Assembly: GCA_028751875.1 (NCBI GenBank)
Contig: CM054158.1
Coordinates: 16,313,371-16,377,370 of the forward strand
DNA: 64,000 nucleotides
Reading direction: 5' to 3'
From: Rapana venosa
Taxonomy: Eukaryota; Mollusca; Gastropoda; Neogastropoda; Muricidae
In this document: piece after piece, positions 33,473-45,071 of the stretch
How the letters are laid out: every line of letters begins with the position of its first letter
Position numbering within the stretch: position 1 is the stretch's first letter
Notes under the pieces: model-generated
The model's database searches: none
Seen by the model: the letters and a program-made list of their open reading frames with translations, nothing else
Told to the model about the DNA's origin: nothing
Program-made: the position numbers and the translations under genes

Positions 33473-35944
33473 TTTTTTTTTTTTTTTTTAAACCCCAAAA
33501 TTTTTTGCCCCAAAGGTAACAAACCCCGGGACACCACCCCCGAATACCCCACCCCCGAAACACCAGCCTACCCCCCAAACACGAGAAAGGGGAATATGCA
33601 GATTTTTGGGGCAAGAAAGCACCCCACCCCCCCAACCCCCACCCCCCCCCCCAAATTAACCACCACCACACACCCCTACAACTACCCCCCCCTCCCCCGT
33701 CCCCCCCAAAAACCCCAAACCCTTAAAAAAAATTACTCCCTTCCCCCCTTTACAAAAAATCTACCTTTAAATTTTCCCCCCCAAACACCTTTAAAATTTT
33801 AAAATTAAAAATTAAAAAAAAAATTTTTAATTTTTTTAAAAAAATTTCCCCACACCCCCCCCCCTTTTCCCAACCCCCCCACCCCCTCCACCCCCCAAAA
33901 TTTTAAAACCCCCCCCCCAAAAGGAAAAAAAAAACCCCCCCGGCCCCCCCCATTTCCAAAAGGGTTCATTCCCCTTTCCCCCCAAAACCCCCCCACCTCT
34001 TTTCTGGGGGCCCCCCACCCCAAAAGCCAACAAGGGGGTATAAAATTTCCCCCAAAACCCCCGTGGGGGGGCCCCACCCTCAAATCCGGAGAACCCCTTT
34101 AATTAAAAAATCCCCACCCCTTAAATTTTCCCCCAAACTTTAACCCCTTTCCCAAAAAGGGGGCCAGGGGGGGAACCCCCAACTTTTTAAAATCCCAAAC
34201 CCCCCCACGAAAAAAAAAAATTTCTACCAAATTTTCCCCCGAACCCCTTTTCCCCCCAAAAAAATTTTTTAAAAGTAACCCTTTTAAAAAAAGTCCCCCC
34301 CCACCCCACGCCCTTTTTTGGGTAAAAAAAGCACCCCTGAAAATTTTTTCCCCCCCAAAAAATTTTTTTAAAGCCCCCCCCAAAATTTGGAATCAAGGCC
34401 CCAAAAAGGCAAACAAAGCCCACAGACGGGCCCCCCCGGGGTTTAGTTTTCCCACAAAAGAAAAATTTCCACAAAGTTTAAAAAAAAAACCGGGGGGGAA
34501 AAGGATTTGCCCCAAGAGAAAGGAAAACACATTTCAGTTCCCCCGCAAAGAAAAAGGGGCCAAACCCCGGCAGGCCCCCACAAAAAAAGGGTTTCGGACT
34601 TCCTTTTTAACCTCCCCCCTTTTTTTTTTTAAAAAGACCCAATCAAAAAAAGGACCCTTGGGGACTTGAAAAAGCGCGCCAAAGCGCCAAAGAACAAACT
34701 TTTTGGTTCTGTTTTTTTTTTTTTTCCCTTCCAACTAAATTTAATTTGCCGTAAAAAAGAGAAAACCATGAAAAAACCTCCCGAAAATTTTACCCACACT
34801 TTTACCCCACACAGCCTGCTCCAACCGCACACATTTTAAAGTTTTTTAAAGTTGAAAAAGTCTTAAATTGCCCTTTAACCCCCCAAAACCCACCCCGTTT
34901 TATTTTAGGGAAAAAAAAAGAAAAGGGGCCCCGGGGAAATTCGTGGCCTTTTCCCAAAAGCCAAAAGGTTCCCCAAAGTGGGATTTTTCAAACCCCCCCC
35001 CCCCCCCCCCTCCCCCCCCCCCCTTAAAACCCACCCCCACTTTCAAAAAAAAAAGACCCTGCGGTACTCAAAAAAAGGGTTTCGCAACCACCCACCCTTT
35101 TCCCGGCTCTGCCCCGACCCCAAAAATTTTAAAAAATCCCCAGGGAACGCAAAAAGTTGATCCCCATTCCTAAATGTCCTGGCCCTCAAAAGGGCAGGCG
35201 CTGGTTTTTTGCTGCGTTCGTACTAGGGACTTTGTGGGCCCTAAGTCCACCCGGGGGGGGGGACATTTTGGGGAGAGGTGGGTACTGAGGTAATTCCGGG
35301 GAAAAAAAATCCCTTAAAGAGGATGTCATATGGCACAAACCCCTAGATATCCCCTTTCCCCTCCCATGGCAAGATGATGTAAAATTTATTAACAACTTGT
35401 AAGCTGCATAGCTTTTCCTTTTTTTTTGGATGCAAAGAAGACTTTTGAGAAATCCCAATTAAATCTTTCAGCTTTGCAAGGGATGTGTTTTGACTCTGGC
35501 CAGAACTGTGATGCCAAAAACCAGGACCCTGTACATACGACAAAATGATTGTGACTTGTCAACCCCGGGGAACACTGTAACTGGTACTAAAGGGGGGGAA
35601 CCCGACTGGCCCTAAAGTGGCTCAACAGTCAACGATTGCTGTGCTTTCAGAAAAAAAGTGATTTTTTGGGTTTCCTTTCATTAGAAAAAAGTGTGCATTG
35701 AAAAGGGGACTCCCTTTTGATTGCAGCTGACTGAAATTCCCAACGCTTTGAAAGGTACTCCCTTGGATTCGCTGATGAAAGTGAATTTCCGTTGTGCTGG
35801 AAACCCAATGTTCTCCAACGCTGTCAATACACATCTCCACCGCAATGGATGTGGGGTTTTTATGGTTCGGGGGGCTCTTTACCTGATAATGAGCGATGGA
35901 ACATTCTGCACCCACTAGTCTCGTTCACTCTCTGCTTTGGAGAT
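33473..35944. other. Low-quality consensus block
   Basis: Runs of C, A, G and T dominate, with CCCC/AAAA alternation to about 35160 and milder noise after that. Pro-, Lys- and Gly-rich open frames on both strands are products of these runs. No gene is interpretable. Confidence 0.8.
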
Positions 35945-36300
35945 AATGAGGGGGCGGGATAGCCTGGTGTTTAGCGGATGTGTTGTGTCGCGCCCCGAGT
36001 TCGTTCCCCGGGGAAAGGGGATTTTTCCTCTGGAGCTAAACATTTTGCCGACTCCATCCCCCAAAAAAGCCCTTTTCGGATGGAATAAAAACCCCGATGT
36101 CCCTTTTTGTGAACGCACCAGAACATTTTTGCGCACACTTTTAAAAACCCTTTCCCGTTTTTGGAAGTTAGGCCATTGTTCCCCGGGGGAAGGGTGAAAA
36201 AATTTACAAAAACTGTACAAGGGGACTGGGGAAAAAAACAATCATGGTATTCCTTTATTTTGAAAAAAAGAAAAATTTAAAAATAAATAAATAAAGATAA
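35945..36300 (+). mobile_element. SINE family B in noisy sequence
   Basis: A box GGGATAGCCTGGTGTTTAGC, B box GAGTTCGTTCCCC, then ACCCCGATGTCCC, GTGAACGCACCAGAAC, TTTGCGCACACTTTTAAAAA, GGAAGTTAGGCCATTGTTCC and CAAAAACTGTACAAGG. It shows the head and body order of family B despite inserted homopolymer bases. Confidence 0.75.
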
Positions 36301-37164
36301 TAAAGTTTATCTATTTCCCCCTGTAGTCTTCGAAAGTCTCCGCATTTTTTCTTCGGGGCAAAAAAAATGAAGGGTTCACACTTTACTTTCCAAATTTTTA
36401 AGGGGATGACACCGGCCTAAAATTGCTAGGAAGAAAGAGTACAACCCGTTAACAGTCTCAAAGCAAAAAATCAACTTTTTAAAAGAATTGAACAAAAATT
36501 CTTGATTAAAAGGGCACTAACTGTTTTGGGGAAAAACCCCTTTTTGGGTTTTATTTATGTCAGTGTTTTTGAGGTTAATATCAACCCCTTTTGGGGGTTT
36601 GGAGGTTCTTGGAGAGGGTCTTGGGGGAAAAATGTGGAGTCAAAACTGCGGGTTGGTTTTTGCTCCTCGTTTCTCTATGTGTTTTAGTTTTTGGCGTCAC
36701 AGGGGCTTAGAAAGTGGTGCTCTCTTTTGGTAGCTCCAATGGCGGGCCTTTAAACACCATAAAAAGCGGCCAGGGGGCAGTGCGGGGTCCTCCTACAGGG
36801 GCCTAATGGCAAAACATTGATAACCCCCCTGCACGTTCACTCTTATACCAAGGGGTTTGGGCCCTTTAAATGGCTGGGGCTGGAAAAGGGAAGCAAGACA
36901 CTGGAAAAAAAGGGGAAAGAAACTCACAAAGCAAGGCGCAAAAAAAAAGCAAGATCAAGCTCTGCACTGTGTGGCATGGCAGATGACAACATGTATCATC
37001 ATTCTTTCCAGTTGGGCCAGAGCTATGATTCTGTATCTCCAGGGGCAGTTGCGGGGGGGAAACAGTCCCTCCAAGGCATTTGTACCCAAAAAAAACCCAA
37101 AAATTTTAAACCAAATTTAAAGTTTTTTGCTGCTTTAAAAAAAGCTGACCCTTTTATTAAAAAG
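36301..37164. other. Noisy sequence, no feature
   Basis: Homopolymer-rich consensus. The 118-residue frame at 36817-37173 has no recognised domain. Confidence 0.55.
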
Positions 37165-37445
37165 GGAAGGTAAAAAAGTCCCCTAACCTATAAGGTTAGG
37201 GGAGCGAGGCGTCAGAGAACCCCCACTTTTCTAGGGCCCCGCATTTGAGGGCGGGGCCCATCTCCTCTCCCCCGTGCTTTACCTTTCCCTTACCCTTTAA
37301 AAGGGCAGGTACCATTTACAGTGGTGAACTGGGGGGAAATGTACGAAGCCAAGGGGGGAAACGGTCCCTCCCAAATGGGAACCCCGCTCGACGCTGCTTT
37401 ACTGGGGTGGGGGAAAGGGAGTGCTCCCCACAGCTATCCGTCCCT
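37165..37445 (-). mobile_element. SINE family A, chimeric tRNA/5S-like, noisy copy
   Basis: The minus strand carries GGACGGATAGCTGTGGGGAG, AAAGCAGCGTCGAGCGGGGT, TCCCATTTGGGAGGGACCG (5S-like core, 37402-37361), GGAGAGGAGATGGGCCCCGC and GACGCCTCGCTCCCCTAACC. Near its 3' end is a hairpin, CCCCTAACCT-ATA-AGGTTAGGGG, a 10-bp stem at about 37178-37200. Confidence 0.75.
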
Positions 37446-37949
37446 CTATGGAACCCCTTTTATTAGTGCGGGAAAAACACCATGGCACATGTCATAGGAA
37501 AGGGCCCGTACACGCACCCGGAGGACATGGGTTTTTTGCCACGTTTACTTCAGAAGAACTTCCTTAAAAAAAACATGCGTGCCCATTACAACTCAAAGAG
37601 CTTCAAGGGATGAGGAGGGGGTGTGAATGTTTATTTTTACATTTTTAAACACTTTATTATTTTTTTCGTTTTTCCTGTAAACTTTTCTTATTGACTTAAA
37701 AGACAATTTGAAACCTCTTTAGAGTTGAAGGCTAGTTGAGAGAATTTGAAAAATAACCTTTTTTTCCCCGCTAGTTTTTGAGATGGTTTTAAAAAAGAAG
37801 TCCCATATCAATGATGCATACCCCCTTCGCATAGATCAAAAACTTATTTTGTTGAAGAAGGGTTACAAGCCCGGCCATAAAACAGTATTAAAAGGGGGGC
37901 GGGTAGGAGATGAAATCTTTTTTCCCAAAAATTTTTGGGGTTTTTAAAC
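37446..37949. other. Noisy sequence, no feature
   Basis: No gene or repeat recognised. Confidence 0.5.
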
Positions 37950-38295
37950 TAACAAGGAAGGAGGTGCAGGGGGGTTAAACGTTCGCCTGCCAACAATTAA
38001 CCGGAGGGGTTTTAGTTTTGATTCCCAGCCTCGCCTTTCTTCCCCGTTGGGCAAAAAACGAATGAATGTCAAAATCCCTTTGGATGAGATAAAACCAGGC
38101 CCCGTGTTCGAACGCTTTTTGAAAAATTTTGCGCAACGATAAATCCTGTTTCCCCTTTTTTGGGGAAGATAGGCCCTTTGGGGTTTCCGGTAGAAACAGA
38201 TGACAAAATTACAAAAGCAACACACGGGACTAAGTGAAAAAAGCACAGAGTCTTTTCCATTATCCTCGCTATAAAAAGAAATAAAAAAAAAAAAA
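37950..38295 (+). mobile_element. SINE family B, head to tail
   Basis: tRNA-like head AGGTGCAGGGGGGTTAAACG (A box with extra G) and TTTTGATTCCCAGCC (B box), then AATGAATGTCAAAATCCC, GATGAGATAAAACCAGGCCC, CGTGTTCGAACGC, TTTTGCGCAACGATAAATCC, GAAGATAGGCCC, GTAGAAACAGATGACAAAAT and CACGGGACTAAGTG. It ends in A-rich sequence. This is the most complete plus-strand family B copy and shows that head and body belong to one element. Confidence 0.8.
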
Positions 38296-39974
38296 AGAAA
38301 AAATGAAAAAACAAATTTAAAAAGTTTCAGGGCCCTATGGGGGCCCCGGGCCCGACTCCGTAAAAAAAAGCTGAAGTGGTACGGGGACGTCCGAACACTG
38401 ATGGCCAAAAGTCCTAAGGAGGGAGGCAAGGAGGCAGACAGAGAAAACGAGGGAAGACAACATCAGAAGTGACTGACCCTTTAAATAGCGCATACACAAA
38501 AACGTAAAAACCCGAAGGGGGGGGAAGCACTTACAAAAGGGGTGCCCCAAAGTGACCCCCAAATTTGGGTAGGGGAAATTTAAAAAGAAGGCTGCTCAAG
38601 AGGTTGTGCCCAATTTTTAAGAATCTTTTTCTGTGCTGCCGAGCTAGATTCCCCAAATTAAATTTTTTTAAATCCTAAACTGTTCAATTAAGGGAAAGTA
38701 TCTGGCCTGTAGGGGGAAACATTTTCTAAAAACCGTTGCTTTTCCTATCGTAGCTTTTCCCAGTTTGTGGGATGGGTAATATTTTTACTTTTAAAAGTAT
38801 TTTTTTTGGGTTTGGGTCTCCTTCTTGTTCTTAAAAAAAAGTATATTTTCAAAAGGGGCATCAGATGGTTTTAGTCACTTAGGGGAACATTTCTTTTGGG
38901 GAAAAATTTTACATTTTTTCAAAGGGGCAGTTATAAACTTTCAAACCTGTAAAATAACACTCTAATTTCAAAACTTTCTTTTTTTTTCAGCATCAGGACT
39001 AATTTTAAAAATTTTTATAAAAAAACACAGTCATCTATTGAAAAAACTGTGAAACAATTTTAAAAAATAAAACACAATAAACTTTTTTGTGATGTATAAT
39101 GTGTAGCATTTTTAGTTTGGGTAGTCGCTAATTGTTAAATATAAACAAAACACGTCACCACAAAACAGTGGGACCCCTTTTACGCGTCTTTGACTTTGGG
39201 ATGGCTTGAAAAAGAGAAATGGACTACCCAGCACACACCCGGGAGGAAGAGGAACAGATTTTTCCCGGTTTAACCTCCCCAAAAGGCACATGCATACAAA
39301 TTTTTACTCAAGGCCCAAGAACCCCGAGGAGGTAAAGGGAAAATCAAGACAGATCAAAAGGTGCAAATTTACCAGCCTTTTTCAGCCTGGGTTTTTATGC
39401 TTGAAATCAAGAACATTTTACGTGGAACAAGATGTCGGATCTTTAGATGTGCAGAAACAAAAACTGCCCAGCTGAAAGGGCTTCAAACAAATATTAAGTG
39501 TTTGACTGTCACCCGGGGGTGTTAGGGGATTTGAATTTTTAGGCACACTGTATACCCTCTTAAGGGGGTTTTTAAAAATGTTAAACGGGCAGAACTGTAA
39601 AAACACGAGGAAAATAGTGAAGAATTTTTTACCCCTTTTCTTTTTCAGAGAAAAAGAAATTTCACAAAAAAGGCTTTTGTTTTGATAACGACATTTTCAA
39701 GTTGGAAAAACCTTTGGGTGCATATGGGTTAAAAAGATTTAGCTCTAAATTCGCTCGTTGTCCACAATCTGGCTGTGAAATTTCTTTCCAGTGACAATGC
39801 TCTTTTGCTGCTTCGTTTTTTTTTTCCAAAGTAAAGAAAACACAAACAAATGAAACCCCCCGTCTCTGCATCCTACTGGGGTGATGAAGTCATAATTAAT
39901 TACTGCCTAAAAGTGTTTTTTTTTTCTTTCCTTTATCCACTAATACTCACTATCATTCTTTAAGTATTCTCACA
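38296..39974. other. Noisy sequence, no gene
   Basis: Homopolymer noise decreases gradually toward 39900. No gene or repeat family recognised. Confidence 0.55.
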
Positions 39975-39989
39975 ATACACACACACAGA

Positions 39990-40026
<37 letters not shown>

Positions 40027-40035
40027 CACAAACAA

Positions 40036-40075
<40 letters not shown>

Positions 40076-40128
40076 CACACACCACACACGACACATAAAT
40101 AAATATATATATATATATAATATAAATA

Positions 40129-40170
<42 letters not shown>

Positions 40171-40390
40171 CAAATATATAAAAATATACACACACATATA
40201 TCTAGCTATCTTTCTATATAGCACTATAATCTATGAGATGGGGGGGGGGGGGTGAGTTGGCGGTGGAGATGTTGACTATCTATCTATATTATATAAATAA
40301 GATATATATATATATATATATAATATATGCGTGTGTATGTGGTGAGAGTGAGTGTGTGTGTGTGTGTGTGTGTGGTGAGTGTGTGTGTTT
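39975..40390. repeat. CA, TA and GT microsatellite cluster
   Basis: CA repeats (39976-40090), AT/TA repeats (40097-40170 and 40300-40326), a G run (40239-40250) and GT repeats (40331-40390). The adjacent alternating arrays are consistent with repeated slippage. Confidence 0.9.
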
Positions 40391-40540
40391 TTTGTGAGTT
40401 TTTTGGTAACATATAATTCACACTACTCATATGCTCAATCTTGACATAGAGAACTAACCAAATTACATATCAAGGATAGCATTTTCAGTCTATTACCTAT
40501 GTCCTTTGCCAGTGTGTCAGAATACTGACGCAGCATCCTT

Positions 40541-40556
40541 AATAATAATACTAATC

Positions 40557-40594
<38 letters not shown>

Positions 40595-40720
40595 TATAAT
40601 AATAAATGGAACTTATATACGCTGTATCTTGCCACAGACAAATCAAAGCGCTTGCACTCAACTCATTCTTACAATGTCATGCAGACCAATAGCAAGTAAT
40701 AATACTAACAAGTCCCAAAT

Positions 40721-40765
<45 letters not shown>

Positions 40766-43700
40766 CACCAACACACACACACACACTCACAACACTACAC
40801 GAGGTTATACACTAATTTGGCAAGGTATGGAATCTTTGGCTGTTGAAAAGCAGTGATAGCTATGCGAGATGAAGAGGAGGTGGGGGAGGAAGGATTCCCG
40901 AGTAAGTTGGAAACAAATATGTCGGGAGCCAGATTTCAAAGTGTCACAAGAAGGTCTTTGGCGAAGAGGGAGGAGCGGGCGGCCATTCAAATCGCGAGGA
41001 CCAGAAACAGAGAAAGAGCTAACGGCCAACAGTGGACTGGTTGAATCTAGTATATGTAAGCACAAGGAAACTGCAGCAGGAGCGAAGGGACGAGGAGGGG
41101 GTGGTAAAGTGAGCATTCACAAGTAAGGGTGCTGTTTTGTGGAGACATTTGTAACAGAGGGTACTGATCATATAAGTTATCGTTTTGTCACAAGGCAGCC
41201 AGAGTGTGAGAGATCGCGAAGAATGAGGGTAATGTGCTCCAAAGATTTTTCCTTCTGATACTAGTCGCGGCTAGGCAGAGTTTTGAATACGTTGAAGGAG
41301 TGATGATAAAACTGGCAGACCACTAAAAGAGGATTTGCAATAGTGCCATACGAAAATGAATATGCCAACGAGTTTTGATGTTGCGCTTCTTGACAGGTAC
41401 GTTCGAATTCACGAATAACTCCGTAATTGATAGAACACGGAACTGGCAGGTTCCTGGGTGGATGATTTTTATGCTTAGAGATTGTTGTCAATAATACCCC
41501 TAATTACTTACAGCAGTGGATGGGGAAGGACTGATGCATGCGAATTCTATTGAAGCGTTGTAATGAAAGAGTTTGTTTTGTCCCTACAACATGCTTTCAG
41601 TTTTATCAGCGTTTATTGTAACTTGTTCGTCTATCATCCGTTTTGCTAATCTGAAACAGTAGGCCATATTTTATCAAAAGACACAGATGTCAGTGTTCAC
41701 TGCGTTAGAATCTGAAGGCATCTCATAAATGATGGATGATCTGATGACGTTAATGTAATGGTGACAGTGGAGCGGTGTAGAGATGAATAAACAGGGCCCA
41801 AACAGATCCCTGCGGAACTCCCCCCCACATTCCAGTCAGGCAGGACTGACTGAATCTTACACACACATGAGTGCGCGAGTGTCTGAATCGGTCAGTCAGA
41901 GAAGCGCGAGCGAACCAGGAAGCGTGTGCCGTACCTAACAACCAAACGTTTCTTGAAGACGAGAGAAGGATAAGTGGTCAATAGTATTGAAGCGGCTGAT
42001 AGTCGAGTAGAGAGGAGGGAGTTTTCCCTGAGAGCAGAAGCAAGTAGAAGCATGTTTAAGTGTGAACTAGGAGAGATTCAGTGCTGGAGAGTGTGCTGCG
42101 TGATAGGCAGACTGAAACGCAGGAAGAAGACAGTTGGAGAGCGAGTGAGAGTAGAGTGAGACGTTCAGAACGTACTCTTTCAAGACTTTAGAGATAAGAG
42201 AAGTGGAAACAGACGAGTAATTCTTCAATTGTTAGGGTCAAGGTCATGACTTTTGAGTAAAGGTGTGAACTAAAGCAGTTTTAGAGACTGCGCGTGAACA
42301 TTTCCAGAAACAAGAGATGAGTTTACCTATCTTTGTATAGTAGGTATAAGCTGTGGCAGGCACTGTGCGAAAAGAGAAGCAGTATGGGTCGCGATCGCAG
42401 AATTTTATGGTCATATTCCTTTTAGAATGTCTCGAGTTCTTTCTCACATTGCTGGTAAAGGACAGGAAGGAGTGCCAGCAAATTGAGGATACAAATTACA
42501 GGCTGGAAGGAGTCTGATCCAAGCTAGAGCGAATGTAAGCTGATTTTGTCAGAAAAGAATACAGAAATAAAGAAGGAAGTTCAAGTGGTTTGTAGATAGC
42601 AGGAAGAAGGGCAGCCTTCGCAATCCACGCAGATGATTGAGGAAAAGAGAGATTTCAAAGTATGAGGTCAATCGAAGCACTTTGAGAAGATTAATACTTT
42701 GATTTTTGCTAATGGATAAGGTATTGACTTGTTGATTTTTACAAGACGCAGTAGGTTTAATTCATTTTTGTTTTTCGCCATTGCCGTTCTAGTTGTCGGC
42801 GTTTTGCGTTGGCGCCAGATGTCATGGGTGAAACCAAGTGCACAGGCCTTCAGCAGGAGATGTTCAGTGAGGATGTGCATGCCTCATCAAGGAGTTGGCT
42901 GAGGACAGGTATTGTAGTTATTAGAAGGTCAGATATGCAGGGATTTTGTGATAAGACTTTCAGCAGCTTTGGAAATACAAGTATGAATGTTATGCTTGAG
43001 GTTGCGACGGGTAATGCACTCTTGTCTTCTTTACTGAAAGGCTTTGCAAAGTTTAAGGGAAGAACAGAATGTAGAATGAATCCGGAGAGCATTTCGTCAG
43101 TGACCGATACAGACTGAGTATGTGACTTGACCTTGTGAAACATCGGAGATAAGCCAGTCTAAACATGTGACCAGATCTGTGTATGGTTCGTTTAGCCACT
43201 GGAAAGAGAGTGTTCGACAAAGAAAGAGAAAGCGCTTAACACAGGAGGACTGGTTGTCCAAAAATGGAAGTTGAAGTCACCAAGAATTATAAGTTTCTTG
43301 GGAGAGAGACGAAATGGGTCAAGGAGAAATGAACCTCGTGGTGGAAAACTGAAGACCTCAAATTGTTTTCAACGGTTGGGAGGTGGACGGTTAAGGCAAC
43401 AGAAAGTATCAGAGTGCAGGTAAGGTGTAGGTTTAAGTTCACCAGACTTCGAAAGATCATGTGAAAACGGAATGGAGTGACAGACAGAAAGAGTTGAGAG
43501 TTGGCCAGAAGTGTCTTTGTAGACGATGGCCATGCCACCTCCACGGGAGAGTCGGGGGAAAGAAAGAGTTTTGTAGCCCGGTGGCGTCAGTTGTTTTATC
43601 TTTGGTTCGTGACCAAGTGGTTTTAGCCAAGTTTCTGTAATAAAGGTTAGATCTATGTTGTGTTCAGAAATGAAGTCAGAAATTAAGTCGGCTTTGCCAT

Positions 43701-43790
43701 CAGAACAGACAGATTGGGCGTTGAGAAGACATGACTTAAGACATGACACAATGCTCAATGCTCAGAAAACCAAGTTCATGCTAAATCGTA
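40541..43790 (-). mobile_element. LINE ORF2 from endonuclease to 3' tail, decayed
   Basis: Minus strand in order: SCLLNAQSVCSDGKADLIS, FITETWL, LSRGGGMAIVYKD (43758-43500) and KKLIILGDFNFHF (43300-43265), the APE-like endonuclease. Then AKRRQLERQWRKTK (about 42760-42813), QLKNYSSVSTSLISKVLK (42235), FQSAYHAAHS, FNTIDHL (41985), GGVPQGSVWALFIHLYTAPL (41830-41770, RT), INADKTES (41610), TLCYKCLHKTAP (41140) and FSVSGPRDLN. The 3' UTR has a CA array, CTTTGATTTGTCTGTGGCAA, CGTATATAAGTTCCATT and (ATT)n. Frameshifts are frequent and the YxDD catalytic box between the VPQG and NADK blocks cannot be found. Same family as the element at 1-415. Confidence 0.88.
40720..40800. repeat. CA microsatellite in LINE 3' UTR
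   Basis: (CA)n between the LINE stop region and its 3' tail. Confidence 0.9.
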
Positions 43791-44399
43791 ACTTCCTCAT
43801 CATTGCTATTGGCATATATTTTCATGGAAGAAGCTGGGTACTGTTCTTGGCCCAGTCTGAAAGATTTTGTGCTGTAAGCTAAGTGCCAAGGCTCATATTA
43901 AGATGCTGTTATATTGTAAAATGTTATGTAGAAATAATTTTCAGCCATGAAAATGCTCATAACACAACAATGTGCACTTGCTCTATACAAGATGTTTTAA
44001 AAAAACCTCTAAAGTAAGACTATGTATGCCTGTAAGGCGAGTTATTTTAGAAGTCATACATGAAAACTTCTCATGCAGCGTGTATTTGCAATCTTACAAT
44101 GATTCCTAGGTGGGAAAAACGAGATGAAATGCATATTCTGGATGACCTCCAAAATGTAGAGCTGGGGAACACATCAACAACAACTAAAAACAAATCAAAC
44201 CAACAACTGTTCAACTCTGTACTAACATTTGATCAACATCATAATGAGGGACCCCTATCAGAAACTTCCCGACTACAACAAAACCAGCTATACCCCTAAC
44301 TCCTGTATGAAAGAACGAGATTGTGTGTCCATACCATTCGTGGCGTCTAAGACAACAGTCTGTATGGAAAGACGAGAGTCTGTTCATGAAATACACTCA

Positions 44400-44935
44400 T
44401 ACGGCGTATAGCACTCAAAACTGTATGGAGAGACGAGAGTCTGTTCCATAGAATACACACGTACCGTATAGTACTAAAAACCTGTATGAGAGACGAGATA
44501 TGTTCATACACTCTACCGTGGTAGTTATATAACGTATATAGAAAGACAGAGTATGCCCATACACTCATACCGTCTACACTAAAACGTGTATGGAAAGACG
44601 AGAGTATGACCATACACTCATACCGTCTAGTAATATAACGTATATAGAAAGACAGAGAGTATGACCATACACTCATACCGTCTACACTAAAACGTGTATG
44701 GAAAGACGAGAGTATGACCATACACTCATACCGTCTAGTAATATAACGTATATAGAAAGACAGAGAGTATGACCATACACTCATACCGTCTACACTAAAA
44801 CGTGTATGGAAAGACGAGAGTATGACCATACACTCATACCGTCTAGTAATATAACGTATATAGAAAGACAGAGAGTATGACCATACACTCATACTGTCAA
44901 GTACTGAAACCTGTATGGAAAGATGGCAGGAAAGT
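44400..44935. repeat. 108-bp tandem array made of two ~54-bp half units
   Basis: CATACCGTCTACACT recurs with a spacing of exactly 108 bp (ends at 44580, 44688, 44796). Each unit joins two related half units: one with AAAACGTGTATGGAAAGACG and one with ATATAACGTATATAGAAAGAC, both followed by GAGTATGACCATACACTC. Worn units extend left to about 44300. The first half unit contains the inverted repeat GTGTATGG/CCATACAC with a 16-nt loop. Because 108 is a multiple of 3, the minus strand stays open for 198 residues with a 36-residue repeat. I do not take that as a gene. Confidence 0.9.
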
Positions 44936-45071
44936 CTGTTCATATATTAAAGAAAGGGTCTTGCACCAAAGACATTTTTGGAGCATTTCCACAAACGCCC
45001 AATGATCTTGTGATTAGCGAAACAGCTAGATATGTACTAAGGGTGCTTTGTAAATTTAATGTATTCAATAT

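Noticed and set aside
33257..33802. 181-residue open frame
   Set aside because: Starts in SINE-flanking sequence and continues through low-quality C/A-rich consensus. The Pro/Thr-rich half is not biological.
44400..44935. CRISPR-like regular repeats
   Set aside because: Units are contiguous with no unique spacers. The sequence is eukaryotic and no cas-like genes are present.
44347..44943. 198-residue repetitive protein on the minus strand
   Set aside because: It exists because the 108-bp repeat is a multiple of three. The duplicated array at 60780-61315 does not keep the frame.
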